From the IMG/VR virus record IMGVR_UViG_3300021437_000001, positions 1 to 64,000 of that record: a stretch of DNA of 64,000 nt. The stretch is one strand, 5' to 3'. The DNA comes from a virus. The first letter of the stretch is position 1, and every line of letters begins with the position of its first letter. The translations under genes were made by a program, and so were the position numbers. Of this stretch, positions 44,663 through 53,446 are shown in pieces. A model generated the notes under the pieces. That model was not told where the DNA came from and made no database searches. It saw only the letters and a program-made list of their open reading frames with translations.

Positions 44663-46312
44663 ATGAGTAAAATAATTCTTAATTCTCACGACACTAAGCA
44701 AAAAGCTTTAGAGACAATTACGGAAATGGCTGCTGCTGTAAAAGCTACACTAGGCCCAGGCGGAAATCCCATCATCCTCCAACGTCAAGGGCAGAATCCA
44801 GACGGTACTCCTATTGGCCCTCTTATAACTAAAGACGGCGTAACAGTTGCCGAATACATCGCTTTTAAAAGTAATGTAAAAGATACAATCGCAAAAGCCA
44901 TTCTTCAAGTTGCAAAAAATACAGTAAATCAAGCTGGTGACGGTACAACTACTGCGGTAGTGCTTGCAGAGGCAATTTACAAAGCGGGCTACCGACACAT
45001 AGAACAAGGCCAGAATTCAATTCAACTTTATGACGAATTGAACGCCATTAAAAATGAAATTATTGCTTCGATCAATAAAGTAAAGAAAGATATTTCCGAA
45101 GAAGAAATTATGGACGTGGCTTTAATTTCTGCCAATGGTGATGCAGAGATTGCCAGTATTGTTCAGCAAGCAATCTTAGCTGTTGGAGAAGATGGACACA
45201 TTGCCCTTGAAGAAGGAGCTTCTCGTGAAACAGAACTCACTCAAATTGAAGGCGCTGTCTATAAGCAAGGTTGGACTTCTTTTGGAGCTGCTGGTTCTCA
45301 TTTAGTTACCGATAAATCTCGAGACTTATGCGTCATGTCAAATCCAGCGATTCTTTTATATGCTGGAAATCTCGACAGTATTCACGATCTTGGTAAAGTT
45401 CTTCAAGGCTTGTATCAAGTTGAGAATGGTCAAGTTAACAACGTAGTTCCTGTTTTAATTATTGCTAACGAAATTTCAGATGACGTCAAAAATTTCATTC
45501 TTGAAAATAGAACCCACAGAGGCTATCCAATTGCCGCTATTAAATCTCCATTTGACGGCTCTCCAAATTCTCGTACTGAGATGTTAGAAGATCTAGCTTG
45601 TCTAGTGGGTGCCCAAGTAGCAGCTAAAGGTATCTTAGAACTTAAGAACGTAACTTCTGAACATTTTGGATCTTGTGACCGAGTTGAAATTTCTCGTAAT
45701 GAGATGACTATCTTTTCTGGTGCTGGCGACGAAGAGGATGTTTTACAACGTGTAACTGACATGAAAAAGTTACTCGCTAGTAAACTTCACGACTTCGATC
45801 AAGAGAATCTGCGTATCCGTATCGGTAAACTCACCGGAGGTATTGCTGTTATCCGTGTAGGCGGAAACTCTGAGCTAGAGATTCTAGAGAAAAAAGACCG
45901 TATTGAAGATGCCCTTTGCGCTGCAAGAGTAGCCATTCAAGATGGCGTCGTAGCTGGTGGAGGTTATACACTGTACCAAATTAGTCAGGAATTAACCTCT
46001 AATTCAACTGCCGCACAGATAATGAAGGAAGCTTTACAAGCGCCTATTAAACAGATTATTACAAACGTAGGCCAAGATGCCAATGTTGTACTAGCTTTGA
46101 TGCCTAAGAAGAAAGGTTATAACGCTAGAACCAAAGAATACGTTGATTTGCTAAAGGCCGGAATTATTGATCCAGCTAAGGTTACGAAGTCGGCATTAGA
46201 GAATGCGGTTAGCATAGCAGGGTTATTGTTAACTACAGGCGGTTCAATTGTAGTAGATGACACTCCCGCTAGCGGAATGCCAAACCCTTTACATGCGCTC
46301 TTTGGAGGCTAA
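44663..46312 (+). CDS. groEL: Phage group I chaperonin (GroEL-like)
   Basis: 549 residues, full length. ATP-binding motifs: ATLGPGG, TKDGVTVA (Asp of GroEL D52 type), AGDGTTTAVVLA (D87 type) and VVAGGGYTLY; the D398-type Asp is in EDALCAARVA. Equatorial, intermediate and apical domains are all present. In the apical groove GroEL's Tyr-Leu-Ser-Pro-Tyr-Phe is here Trp-Thr-Ser-Phe-Gly-Ala by eye alignment, so hydrophobic residues that bind substrate and GroES are changed. The C-terminus ends NPLHALFGG without GGM repeats. No GroES gene is nearby. Likely folds phage proteins, perhaps virion proteins. Confidence 0.9.
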   Translation: MSKIILNSHDTKQKALETITEMAAAVKATLGPGGNPIILQRQGQNPDGTPIGPLITKDGVTVAEYIAFKSNVKDTIAKAILQVAKNTVNQAGDGTTTAVVLAEAIYKAGYRHIEQGQNSIQLYDELNAIKNEIIASINKVKKDISEEEIMDVALISANGDAEIASIVQQAILAVGEDGHIALEEGASRETELTQIEGAVYKQGWTSFGAAGSHLVTDKSRDLCVMSNPAILLYAGNLDSIHDLGKVLQGLYQVENGQVNNVVPVLIIANEISDDVKNFILENRTHRGYPIAAIKSPFDGSPNSRTEMLEDLACLVGAQVAAKGILELKNVTSEHFGSCDRVEISRNEMTIFSGAGDEEDVLQRVTDMKKLLASKLHDFDQENLRIRIGKLTGGIAVIRVGGNSELEILEKKDRIEDALCAARVAIQDGVVAGGGYTLYQISQELTSNSTAAQIMKEALQAPIKQIITNVGQDANVVLALMPKKKGYNARTKEYVDLLKAGIIDPAKVTKSALENAVSIAGLLLTTGGSIVVDDTPASGMPNPLHALFGG

Positions 46313-47455
46313 GTGGCTAAAGAAAAGAAAAAGTGGAATCCTAACGCCGTATGGCTCAGTTACTCAGGGGCAAGCTCCTTTAAAGCCTGTCCTGAGAAGT
46401 TTTACTTGAGCAAAGAATGGCAAGCCAAGGGTAACTTTAGTTACTTTGTATTTGGTTCTGCCGTGGAGTGTGGTGTTACTTCTGCTTTGATTGATCGAGA
46501 CCGAGAGAAGATGTTGGCCGCTTTTGAAAAGAATTGGAAAGCAGAACACGCCGATGATCCTGAGAAGTCTAAACCAATATTTGATAATTGGACTATTGAG
46601 TATTCAGCAGGTGACGTGGATATTGATCTAGTTGAAGGCGAAGACATTCGTTTAGATCAATGGGTTACTGAGCTATTTAACGATGTAACTCAGACATGGA
46701 AGCCTAAGATCTTTGAGATTTTTGCAAAGATCAAAGAAAAGAAGAAACTTGACGAGAACGAAGATAAGTTTTACAAACGAGTTGCCTGGCTTTCCATGAA
46801 GAAAAAGGGTGAGTACATGCTCAATTCCTTTTTTGACACGAAGCTTAAAGACATTAAAGGTTTGGTAGAGCTTGACGGTAAACCAGCAGCACAATTGCGT
46901 ATTGATATTCCTTCGGAAGATGGAGACAATATCGTAGGTTATGTCGATTATATTGTGGAGTTAAATGACGGCACAGTTGTGATCTTAGATTGTAAAACTG
47001 CTGCTGCGGCTTATGACGATCATAAATTACTAACTTCGGAACAATTAAAAACGTATGCTGCGGCTTTGTCGTCTAAGTTTGACGAAGTTCCAGAGATAGG
47101 TTATCTTGTTTTAGTAAAGAAATTGAATACTGAAAAATCTTGTACAAGCTGTGGAGCTTTGCGAGAGAATTCGAAATTAAAAAATTGTGTATCTTGTGGC
47201 GAAGGTAAATACGAGTCGGCGTCATATTCAGCAGAAGTGCAAATGATGCACCGACCAATTGATGATGAAGAAATGGACGATCAGCTTGAAGACTATTCTC
47301 AAATAGCTGATGCGGTGAGAAACAAAATCAGATATAAAAATCCTGAGAATTGTTTTTCGTTTGGTCGAAGATGTGAGTTTTACGATCATTGCCATAAAGG
47401 TAAAAGTTTAGATAAATTAACAACAGTTGAACCAAAGAAAAAAGGAGGCCGCTAA
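46313..47455 (+). CDS. PD-(D/E)XK nuclease with Cys clusters (Cas4/RecB-like)
   Basis: 380 residues from GTG with GGAGG upstream, one base after the chaperonin stop. Catalytic pattern: GYVDYIVELNDGTVVILDCK (residues about 210-230: Asp, then D-x-K) followed by SEQLKTYAAAL (QxxxY). A zinc-ribbon-like CTSCGALRENSKLKNCVSCG lies near residue 275. A Cys in SFKACPEKFYL with NCFSFGRRCEFYDHC at the end resembles the 4Fe-4S site of Cas4/AddB-type nucleases. Probable 5'-3' or end-processing exonuclease in recombination, next to an annealing protein candidate. Confidence 0.75.
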   Translation: MAKEKKKWNPNAVWLSYSGASSFKACPEKFYLSKEWQAKGNFSYFVFGSAVECGVTSALIDRDREKMLAAFEKNWKAEHADDPEKSKPIFDNWTIEYSAGDVDIDLVEGEDIRLDQWVTELFNDVTQTWKPKIFEIFAKIKEKKKLDENEDKFYKRVAWLSMKKKGEYMLNSFFDTKLKDIKGLVELDGKPAAQLRIDIPSEDGDNIVGYVDYIVELNDGTVVILDCKTAAAAYDDHKLLTSEQLKTYAAALSSKFDEVPEIGYLVLVKKLNTEKSCTSCGALRENSKLKNCVSCGEGKYESASYSAEVQMMHRPIDDEEMDDQLEDYSQIADAVRNKIRYKNPENCFSFGRRCEFYDHCHKGKSLDKLTTVEPKKKGGR

Positions 47456-47997
47456 TGGCTAAGGGAAGATTACCAGATGGTTATAGGGGCGTAGATTTAA
47501 TTATAAAAGAATTTCGAATCAAAAACCCCAAAGGTAAAGTGGAGACAACTCCGGTTTTAATGGGTGATGGTTATGTAATCATTACTGCAAAAATTACCAC
47601 TGACGATGGTGCAGTTGGTAGCGGTATGGCTGATGCCGACGTGCAAGAAGATAAATCAGTTGAGAAAGCTGAGTCTGGTGCAATTCGACGAGCTTTACTA
47701 ACTCTTGGATATGAATCCATTGCCGTTGACGAAGATCAAGAAGAATCTTCTAAACGTAAAGAAGAAGAACCAAAAGAAGAGAAAAAGTCTTTCAAACGTT
47801 CTGAACCAGCTAAGAAAGTTGAAGAATCTGACGACGAGCAGGATGAAGACGAAGAAAAAAAACCTAAATCTCGCTTTGGCAACAAAGGTTTGAAACGCCA
47901 AGCCGACGAGAAAGATTCTGAAAACGACGATGACGAAGAGTCTCAAGAAGAAGGTAAGTCTAAATTTACCAGAGGTTCTCGTTTTCAACGAGGTTAA
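47455..47997 (+). CDS. Rad52/DdrA-like annealing protein candidate with acidic tail
   Basis: 180 residues. The first 95 residues hold YVIITAKITTDDGAVGSGMA and VEKAESGAIRRALLTLGYE, close to the EKAETxAIxRALxxxGY motif of Rad52/DdrA/Sak3-type single-strand annealing proteins. The rest is a long disordered acidic/basic tail (DDEQDEDEEKKPKS) that ends FTRGSRFQRG. The acidic tail is typical for ssDNA proteins. It directly follows the nuclease, the usual pairing of a viral nuclease-annealing system. Core shorter than usual, so the call is tentative. Confidence 0.5.
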   Translation: MAKGRLPDGYRGVDLIIKEFRIKNPKGKVETTPVLMGDGYVIITAKITTDDGAVGSGMADADVQEDKSVEKAESGAIRRALLTLGYESIAVDEDQEESSKRKEEEPKEEKKSFKRSEPAKKVEESDDEQDEDEEKKPKSRFGNKGLKRQADEKDSENDDDEESQEEGKSKFTRGSRFQRG

Positions 47998-47999
47998 AA

Positions 48000-48278
48000 A
48001 TGGTAGACATCGTAATCTTGAAATATCCAAATCGTAAACTTTATGACCGAACTAACAGCGTATATGTTACAGGTTCTAAAATTCTCGAAATGATACGTTC
48101 AGGAAAAAAGATTCAGATTGTTGAAAGTAAATCGGGGAAAGTTATTACTGGTTTAATTTTGGCTCAAGCTTTGCTTGACGAAAGTGAAAATCAGTTTTAT
48201 AGTCAAGAGAGTGTGACCGTCTTGGAAAGAATAATTCGAGATGGAAACTTTGAAACATTTAGTAAAAAACTTCTATAG
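48000..48278 (+). CDS. Stand-alone PhaR-N (PHB accumulation regulator) domain protein
   Basis: 92 residues. The segment ILKYPNRKLYDRTNSVYVTG, the following ILEMIRSGKKIQIVESKSGK and VITGLILAQALLDE match the PHB_acc_N pattern (KYPNRRLYDT, S-x-YIT, VRxG, VxDxxxGxDxT, LxQ). The end (SVTVLERIIRDG) fits the short helix after this domain in PhaR. PhaR binds DNA and polyhydroxybutyrate in proteobacteria. Here it stands among recombination and replication genes, so a DNA-binding regulatory role is the simplest reading; a link to host storage polymer is speculative. Confidence 0.75.
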   Translation: MVDIVILKYPNRKLYDRTNSVYVTGSKILEMIRSGKKIQIVESKSGKVITGLILAQALLDESENQFYSQESVTVLERIIRDGNFETFSKKLL

Positions 48279-48287
48279 GAGGAAGAT

Positions 48288-48881
48288 ATGGGATTTAAAA
48301 GAGAAAAACGTAATAGCGCAGCAAGGGAAGAACGAAGTGAAAAAAGCGAAAGATCGTCAACATCTCGAAGAGACCGTTCGGATCGTACTGAGCGTCGTAG
48401 CTCTCGCTCTAGCGGTGGCGATAAGCAGTACGCATTCACAAACATCGGATCTGTCAAGCAGGGAAGAAATCTGTCTGACAAAGACGCTGCCGAACTTAAA
48501 GGATGCGGAGAGTCCGTAAAAATTAAACTTTACATGCCAAATGTAGAGAAGCTAGTTCTTGCAAAAGATGCTGTTCTTGGGATTAACCTTGGCAAGCGTC
48601 AGTCAGATGAGAGCTATGTAATCGGACAAGCTGTACTTCCACTAGGCTCATTGACACCAACAAAAAAGACTGCCGATGATTTGGTTGATTTTCTTGGCGG
48701 TATGGGCGATGTAGCTGAGTATGACTTTGTTGCTCAAATTTATCTACCTAAAGGTATCGACACTGTGACACTCGAGCACGGTAAGATGATGCTTTTGACT
48801 TTTAAAACAGGCGAAAAAGCAGAAGAACTTGATTTCGTACTAGGAACTCTTTCTTTGGCAAACGACAACTCTGAGGAGTAA
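48288..48881 (+). CDS. Arg/Ser-rich protein upstream of primase-helicase
   Basis: 197 residues, ribosome binding site AGGAGGAAG. The first 45 residues are disordered and rich in Arg, Ser and Glu (KSERSSTSRRDRSDRTERRS), like an RNA- or DNA-binding tail. The rest is an alpha/beta domain with ESVKIKLYMPNVEKLVLAKD. No known family. Position between a ssDNA protein candidate and the primase-helicase suggests a replication accessory, for example a single-strand binding protein, but the fold is not recognised. Confidence 0.5.
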   Translation: MGFKREKRNSAAREERSEKSERSSTSRRDRSDRTERRSSRSSGGDKQYAFTNIGSVKQGRNLSDKDAAELKGCGESVKIKLYMPNVEKLVLAKDAVLGINLGKRQSDESYVIGQAVLPLGSLTPTKKTADDLVDFLGGMGDVAEYDFVAQIYLPKGIDTVTLEHGKMMLLTFKTGEKAEELDFVLGTLSLANDNSEE

Positions 48882-48884
48882 ACA

Positions 48885-51107
48885 ATGCTCATTCGTGTTA
48901 CCCAGACCGTCCAAGATAAAGGACGGCTGGTAGCACCAGTAGAGCTTGACGCTATCGTTAGCCGCAACCGAGAGGTTGACTGGTACTACTCGCCTTTCTA
49001 TTACAGTGACGATGCTTTGGAGCATTTTAAAGATAAAGGAACCATATCTGGGTTCACTGGTGAGACTTGGACCGATACTTTGTATTGGGACTTGGACGCT
49101 GCTGACGATCTAGATAAAGTTCTAGGTGCCGCAGCACGTCTTGTTGCTAAGCTGGAAGAGTTCGGTCTCATAAAAGGGGTTGAAGTCTACTTCTCAGGCA
49201 ACAAAGGTGTTCATATACTTTTGCGAACTAAGAACAAGTTCTCTCCTACCGAGACTTCTCGCATCTGTTATAACCTAGCCGTTGAATCTGGCGCTGATTC
49301 TGTATTCGATACCGTCGTTTACAATCCTACCCGAATATTCCGAGTAGCTAATACTCGACATAAAAAGTCAGGTTTGTATAAAATTCAACTCAAACTCGAC
49401 GAACTTGGTGATGGAGATTTTAATGGCGATGCTGTTAGAAAATTAGCAGTTAAGCCTAGATTTGACGTCGAAGAGTCAGGCGCAAATGTAGAAGCTGACT
49501 TCTTGAAAGACAAGTATAAAGAGCGAGAGAAGACGACAGTAACGTCTTTTACTAAATTTGAAGGTGGCGGAACATCTGAGGATACCTCAAGTATTCAAGT
49601 ACCAGAAGGTATGCGCAGATCTAATTACCTTTTAGAATTGGGTCACTTTGGTAAAGGTGAACGCAACAGTGCTTTAATTAGAATTGCATCCTATGCCAAA
49701 TACAAAAAGGGCATGGATAAGGATCAAACTCGTCAATTGATCTACTTGGCCTTAGAGCGTAGAGCTAATTTAGGTTTAGGTGATAATAAGTGGGACGAAA
49801 AAGAAATTGAATCTACAGTATTAAATTTGGTCTTTTCAGATAAATGGCGTAAAGGTTATTTTTCGTGTGCGCCTGGAGCTGAAAAAGAAGATAAGTTTTT
49901 ACAGGACGCTTGCGACAAAGGTCCTGGATGTTGCATGTTGCAACCGAAAGCCCAAGTCGTAACTATGGGTATTGAAGCTCTAATTGAGCAATATAAAAAA
50001 TACGCAAAAGAGAGTCCTGAAGTTTATCCTAAGTTTGGAATTGGTTGGTTAGATAACTTAATCAGGCTACGTCCTAAGAACTATTCAATCATCAACGGTG
50101 CCAATGGTTCTGGGAAAACTTCTTTAGCGACTCAGTTAATTGATAATTTGAATAAGCAAAAGTTGTACCATGCCTTCTTTTCAGCAGATATGGCTGATTC
50201 GTCTCTATTTGAGAAATTAGGGGCTAAGTATACTCAATATGATCAATTTGAAATTGAACGAGCATTTCAAAATGTTGTAAAGAATACAGACCCAACTCAA
50301 CGAGACCATGACATCTTTGCTGAAGTCGTAAATAAGTTGAAGTCAGCTCTTCCTTATACAATTTTTGACTTTACTTCTTCATTAAAATCGGATCTAATTG
50401 AGAAGACGATTAGAGAAACTGAAGCAGCAATGCAGATAAAGTTTCACTTAGCGATCATAGATTATGCCGGTCGAATCTCTTCGGAGCATGAGTCAGCTTA
50501 TATGAATGCTACGCAGAACGCTTTAGATGCCAATACGATTGCTAAACGCTGCGATGTACACATGGTTTACATCTCTCAGATTTCTCGAGAGCAGGGAGAC
50601 CACATTAAACCGTTGAGAACTTCAAGGGTTTCTAAGGACTCTGGTGCATGGGAAGAGAATGCTACGGTTGTGCTGAATGTGTGGAGACCGTTAGGATTTG
50701 ATCCAGGTGTGGATAAGTACATTCACTTATTCCTTGGAAAAAACCGAGGCCCTGGTGTTTCTTCTGAGCATGTAATGTTTTGGGATGGTAAGGAAGGTTC
50801 TTTTAGGGAGTTGTCTGACGAGGAATTTGAACATTATAGACGTCTGTGCGATGAGTACAATGCGTCGCCAGATCGTCCAACGACTCATAAATTAATTGCC
50901 CCTCATAGAGAGGGCTTTGAATATAGAGACTCTGAAGACATAAAAGCTTCAAACTCTGCATTCGGAAGTAAACCAAAGAGAGAGCAAGACGATGAAAGTG
51001 ATGAGCAATATGAACGAAGAACAAGAGGCGAAAACTACTCCGAAGAAAGTAAGCAAAAAGGCTTACAAGCTTCTGAAAGACGCCGACAGTTTAGAACAGA
51101 TGCTTAA
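48885..51107 (+). CDS. AEP primase-DnaB-like helicase fusion
   Basis: 740 residues. The N-terminal AEP-type primase has LYWDLDAADD (Asp 69 and 71), SGNKGVHI (S-x-H motif, His 110) and NPTRIFRVANTRHKKSG. A cysteine group FSCAPGAEKED ... DACDKGPGCCML (about residues 325-350) resembles a zinc or PriCT-like segment. The C-terminal helicase has Walker A GANGSGKTSLA (about residue 404) and Walker B LAIIDYAG (about 522) with QISREQG and a RecA-like end. One protein thus primes and unwinds at the fork. It overlaps the polymerase gene by 116 bases in another frame. Confidence 0.85.
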   Translation: MLIRVTQTVQDKGRLVAPVELDAIVSRNREVDWYYSPFYYSDDALEHFKDKGTISGFTGETWTDTLYWDLDAADDLDKVLGAAARLVAKLEEFGLIKGVEVYFSGNKGVHILLRTKNKFSPTETSRICYNLAVESGADSVFDTVVYNPTRIFRVANTRHKKSGLYKIQLKLDELGDGDFNGDAVRKLAVKPRFDVEESGANVEADFLKDKYKEREKTTVTSFTKFEGGGTSEDTSSIQVPEGMRRSNYLLELGHFGKGERNSALIRIASYAKYKKGMDKDQTRQLIYLALERRANLGLGDNKWDEKEIESTVLNLVFSDKWRKGYFSCAPGAEKEDKFLQDACDKGPGCCMLQPKAQVVTMGIEALIEQYKKYAKESPEVYPKFGIGWLDNLIRLRPKNYSIINGANGSGKTSLATQLIDNLNKQKLYHAFFSADMADSSLFEKLGAKYTQYDQFEIERAFQNVVKNTDPTQRDHDIFAEVVNKLKSALPYTIFDFTSSLKSDLIEKTIRETEAAMQIKFHLAIIDYAGRISSEHESAYMNATQNALDANTIAKRCDVHMVYISQISREQGDHIKPLRTSRVSKDSGAWEENATVVLNVWRPLGFDPGVDKYIHLFLGKNRGPGVSSEHVMFWDGKEGSFRELSDEEFEHYRRLCDEYNASPDRPTTHKLIAPHREGFEYRDSEDIKASNSAFGSKPKREQDDESDEQYERRTRGENYSEESKQKGLQASERRRQFRTDA

Positions 51108-53409
51108 TTATGCCCAGGGTCTTGAGTATGTCGCTTTCGACATCGAGACCAATGGGCGAGAAGAGCACAAGATTTCCACCATTGGAATAGCCATTTCTGG
51201 GCATTTCGATACTGGTTATTATGCTGCATTTTATGATTGGTCTCCTGTAACTAAGTCTTTAATACGTTTAATTCCAGAAGATGTAGAACGAGCTTTTGTA
51301 AAGAAGCTTTGCGATGTACTCCAAGATAAAAAATTAATAATGCACAATGCGGTGTTTGACGTAACTACAATTCGTCATCAATACGGTATCAATTTAACTG
51401 AATCTGTACACTGCGATACGATGTTATTAAAACATACCATCGACGAAGAACGCCCATTCGGTCTTAAGGATTTGGCAATTCTTTACAAAGAAGAGATAGG
51501 CATTCCTTCTGAGGACATGGCTAATCAAGAGCAGTTGGACCTTTCTGAGTCAGTAAAACGCAATGGCGGTAAATGGACCGACAAAGATAAAGAAATTTGG
51601 AAAGGTCAAGTTGATTTAGTAGGCTATTACGCTTGCGCTGACGTTGATTTGACTCTTCGCATGTTTGACTTTTTTGAAGATCAATTATACAAACAACGCT
51701 TAGATGAATTCTTTTACGATAAGGAAGTCATGCCGTTATTTCGTGAGGCCACTACTCAAATGAAATACAATGGTGTCTTTGTTGATGTTGCCTATTTTGA
51801 AAAATTAAAAAGTGAAATTCTTGAAGAATCCGCAAAACTTGAGGCAGCTATCTTTGAAGAAATTGAAGACGATATTCAAGAGTTTGTCCGTAAGCATGTA
51901 GATAAAGAGATTGATATTACTAAGACTGGACGCTTTGCCGCAGAGTTACTTGCACATTACGGATTGACTCCGCCAATCAATGTTAAGACTGGAAAAGTTA
52001 CAGTGGCTAGATCTTCTTTACAAGCATTGAGCTTGGAGTATCCTAATCATCAGGCTTTGAAATGGTTATTGTATGAACCTATTATGGCATGCCCTTATGA
52101 AGTTGACCCAGCCACCAATGCGGTCGTTAAAACAAAAGCAGTTCGAGTCTATTCAATTGATCCAGACGAACCTGAACTCGATGAAGAAGCCGTCTTTGAA
52201 ATCAAAAAGAAAATTTACATAGAAGCTAATCCAGAGCACCCTCGTATATTTAACTTAGCTTCTGGTGCGCATTTAGCATGGTTGATTTTTGATCAGTATG
52301 GCTGTGAACCCGCTGAGCTTTCTCGTAAAACTAAGAAACCAAAACTTGATGCTGATAATTTGGAAAAGTACGAGCATTTGACGTTTATTAAAAAGCTTCT
52401 TGAGATGAAGAAGCTCGATAAGATGATTTCAACTTATATTTCTCCAATTTTAGAAATGCAAGATGAAGGATGGATTTATCCTTCTATGTTACAATTTGGA
52501 ACTACTTCTGGACGTTACTCTTGCGGTGGAGGTTTGAATTTACAAACACTTCCTCGTGATGATAAGCGTATTAAGAAGGGGTTCATCGCACCTCCAGGAT
52601 ATAAGATTGTAAATGCCGACTTTAGCGCCCTAGAGCCTAGAATCTTTAGTTGGGTGTCTGAGGATGAGGGCCTTAAAGAAATTTGGCGCAAAGGCTTAGA
52701 TCTTTACTCACAAATTGCTATTGACGTGTTTGGACTTAAAGGCGTATCTGCAAACGAAAAAGATGCAAATTACCTAAAGAAGGTTCAACCAGAGTATCGT
52801 CAAAAAACAAAAGTGTTTACCCTTGCGGTGCCATACGGCGCTAACGCATGGAGAGTCGCTGCGCTTATGGGCGTGGAAGTCGATGAGGCTTCTGAGATTA
52901 TTGATTCTTATCTAGACAGTTATCCAATGCTCAAAGAGTATATGGCTAATTGTGAGCGTGCTGCCCAAAGAACTGGAATGGTTCGCACTAAGTTTGGACG
53001 TATTCGACATCTTCAAGGTGCGAAAGAATTACATAGAAAATATGGTACTCGCATTACAGATAAGCGGGCCATGAAAGCCAGATGCGGTGATGATCTTGGA
53101 AATGAACTGTATTATAAATATAGGAACTACCTTAATAATAGTAAGAATTTTCCAATTCAATCTACGGCGGCGAGCGTTTGTAATGCTGCAATGATCAAGT
53201 TGTCAAAGTTATTTAAAAAGCATAAAATTGATGGATGGCTTGCGCTTCAGGTGCATGACGAGATTACTTGTATTGTACGAGAAGACCAAGCAGAATTTGC
53301 TGCGGAACTTTTACAGGATTCCATGCAGAACAATGTAGTAACTGCGGCGATTGATATTCCAATTTTAGCTGAGCCTGTAATTGCAGACAATTTGGCAGAT
53401 TCAAAATGA
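50992..53409 (+). CDS. Family A DNA polymerase
   Basis: 805 residues. The proofreading exonuclease has VAFDIETNG (Exo I, about residue 50), MHNAVFDVTTIRH (Exo II) and YYACADVDLTLRM (Exo III). The polymerase has motif A VNADFSALEPRIFSW (about 541), motif B YRQKTKVFTLAVPYGANAWR (about 602) and motif C LQVHDEIT (about 753). All catalytic Asp residues are present. Start ATG 50992 follows GAGAG and lies inside the 3' end of the primase-helicase gene; further in-frame ATGs follow at 51001 and 51010. Replicative polymerase of the phage. Confidence 0.92.
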   Translation: MKVMSNMNEEQEAKTTPKKVSKKAYKLLKDADSLEQMLNYAQGLEYVAFDIETNGREEHKISTIGIAISGHFDTGYYAAFYDWSPVTKSLIRLIPEDVERAFVKKLCDVLQDKKLIMHNAVFDVTTIRHQYGINLTESVHCDTMLLKHTIDEERPFGLKDLAILYKEEIGIPSEDMANQEQLDLSESVKRNGGKWTDKDKEIWKGQVDLVGYYACADVDLTLRMFDFFEDQLYKQRLDEFFYDKEVMPLFREATTQMKYNGVFVDVAYFEKLKSEILEESAKLEAAIFEEIEDDIQEFVRKHVDKEIDITKTGRFAAELLAHYGLTPPINVKTGKVTVARSSLQALSLEYPNHQALKWLLYEPIMACPYEVDPATNAVVKTKAVRVYSIDPDEPELDEEAVFEIKKKIYIEANPEHPRIFNLASGAHLAWLIFDQYGCEPAELSRKTKKPKLDADNLEKYEHLTFIKKLLEMKKLDKMISTYISPILEMQDEGWIYPSMLQFGTTSGRYSCGGGLNLQTLPRDDKRIKKGFIAPPGYKIVNADFSALEPRIFSWVSEDEGLKEIWRKGLDLYSQIAIDVFGLKGVSANEKDANYLKKVQPEYRQKTKVFTLAVPYGANAWRVAALMGVEVDEASEIIDSYLDSYPMLKEYMANCERAAQRTGMVRTKFGRIRHLQGAKELHRKYGTRITDKRAMKARCGDDLGNELYYKYRNYLNNSKNFPIQSTAASVCNAAMIKLSKLFKKHKIDGWLALQVHDEITCIVREDQAEFAAELLQDSMQNNVVTAAIDIPILAEPVIADNLADSK

Positions 53410-53446
53410 TTAAAGCGAATTAAAACTTTCCAGAGGAGTCGAAGTA

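Noticed and set aside
47698-48030. Minus-strand frame of 110 residues
   Set aside because: It is the antisense of the acidic low-complexity tail of the annealing protein and has no ribosome binding site or neighbours on that strand.
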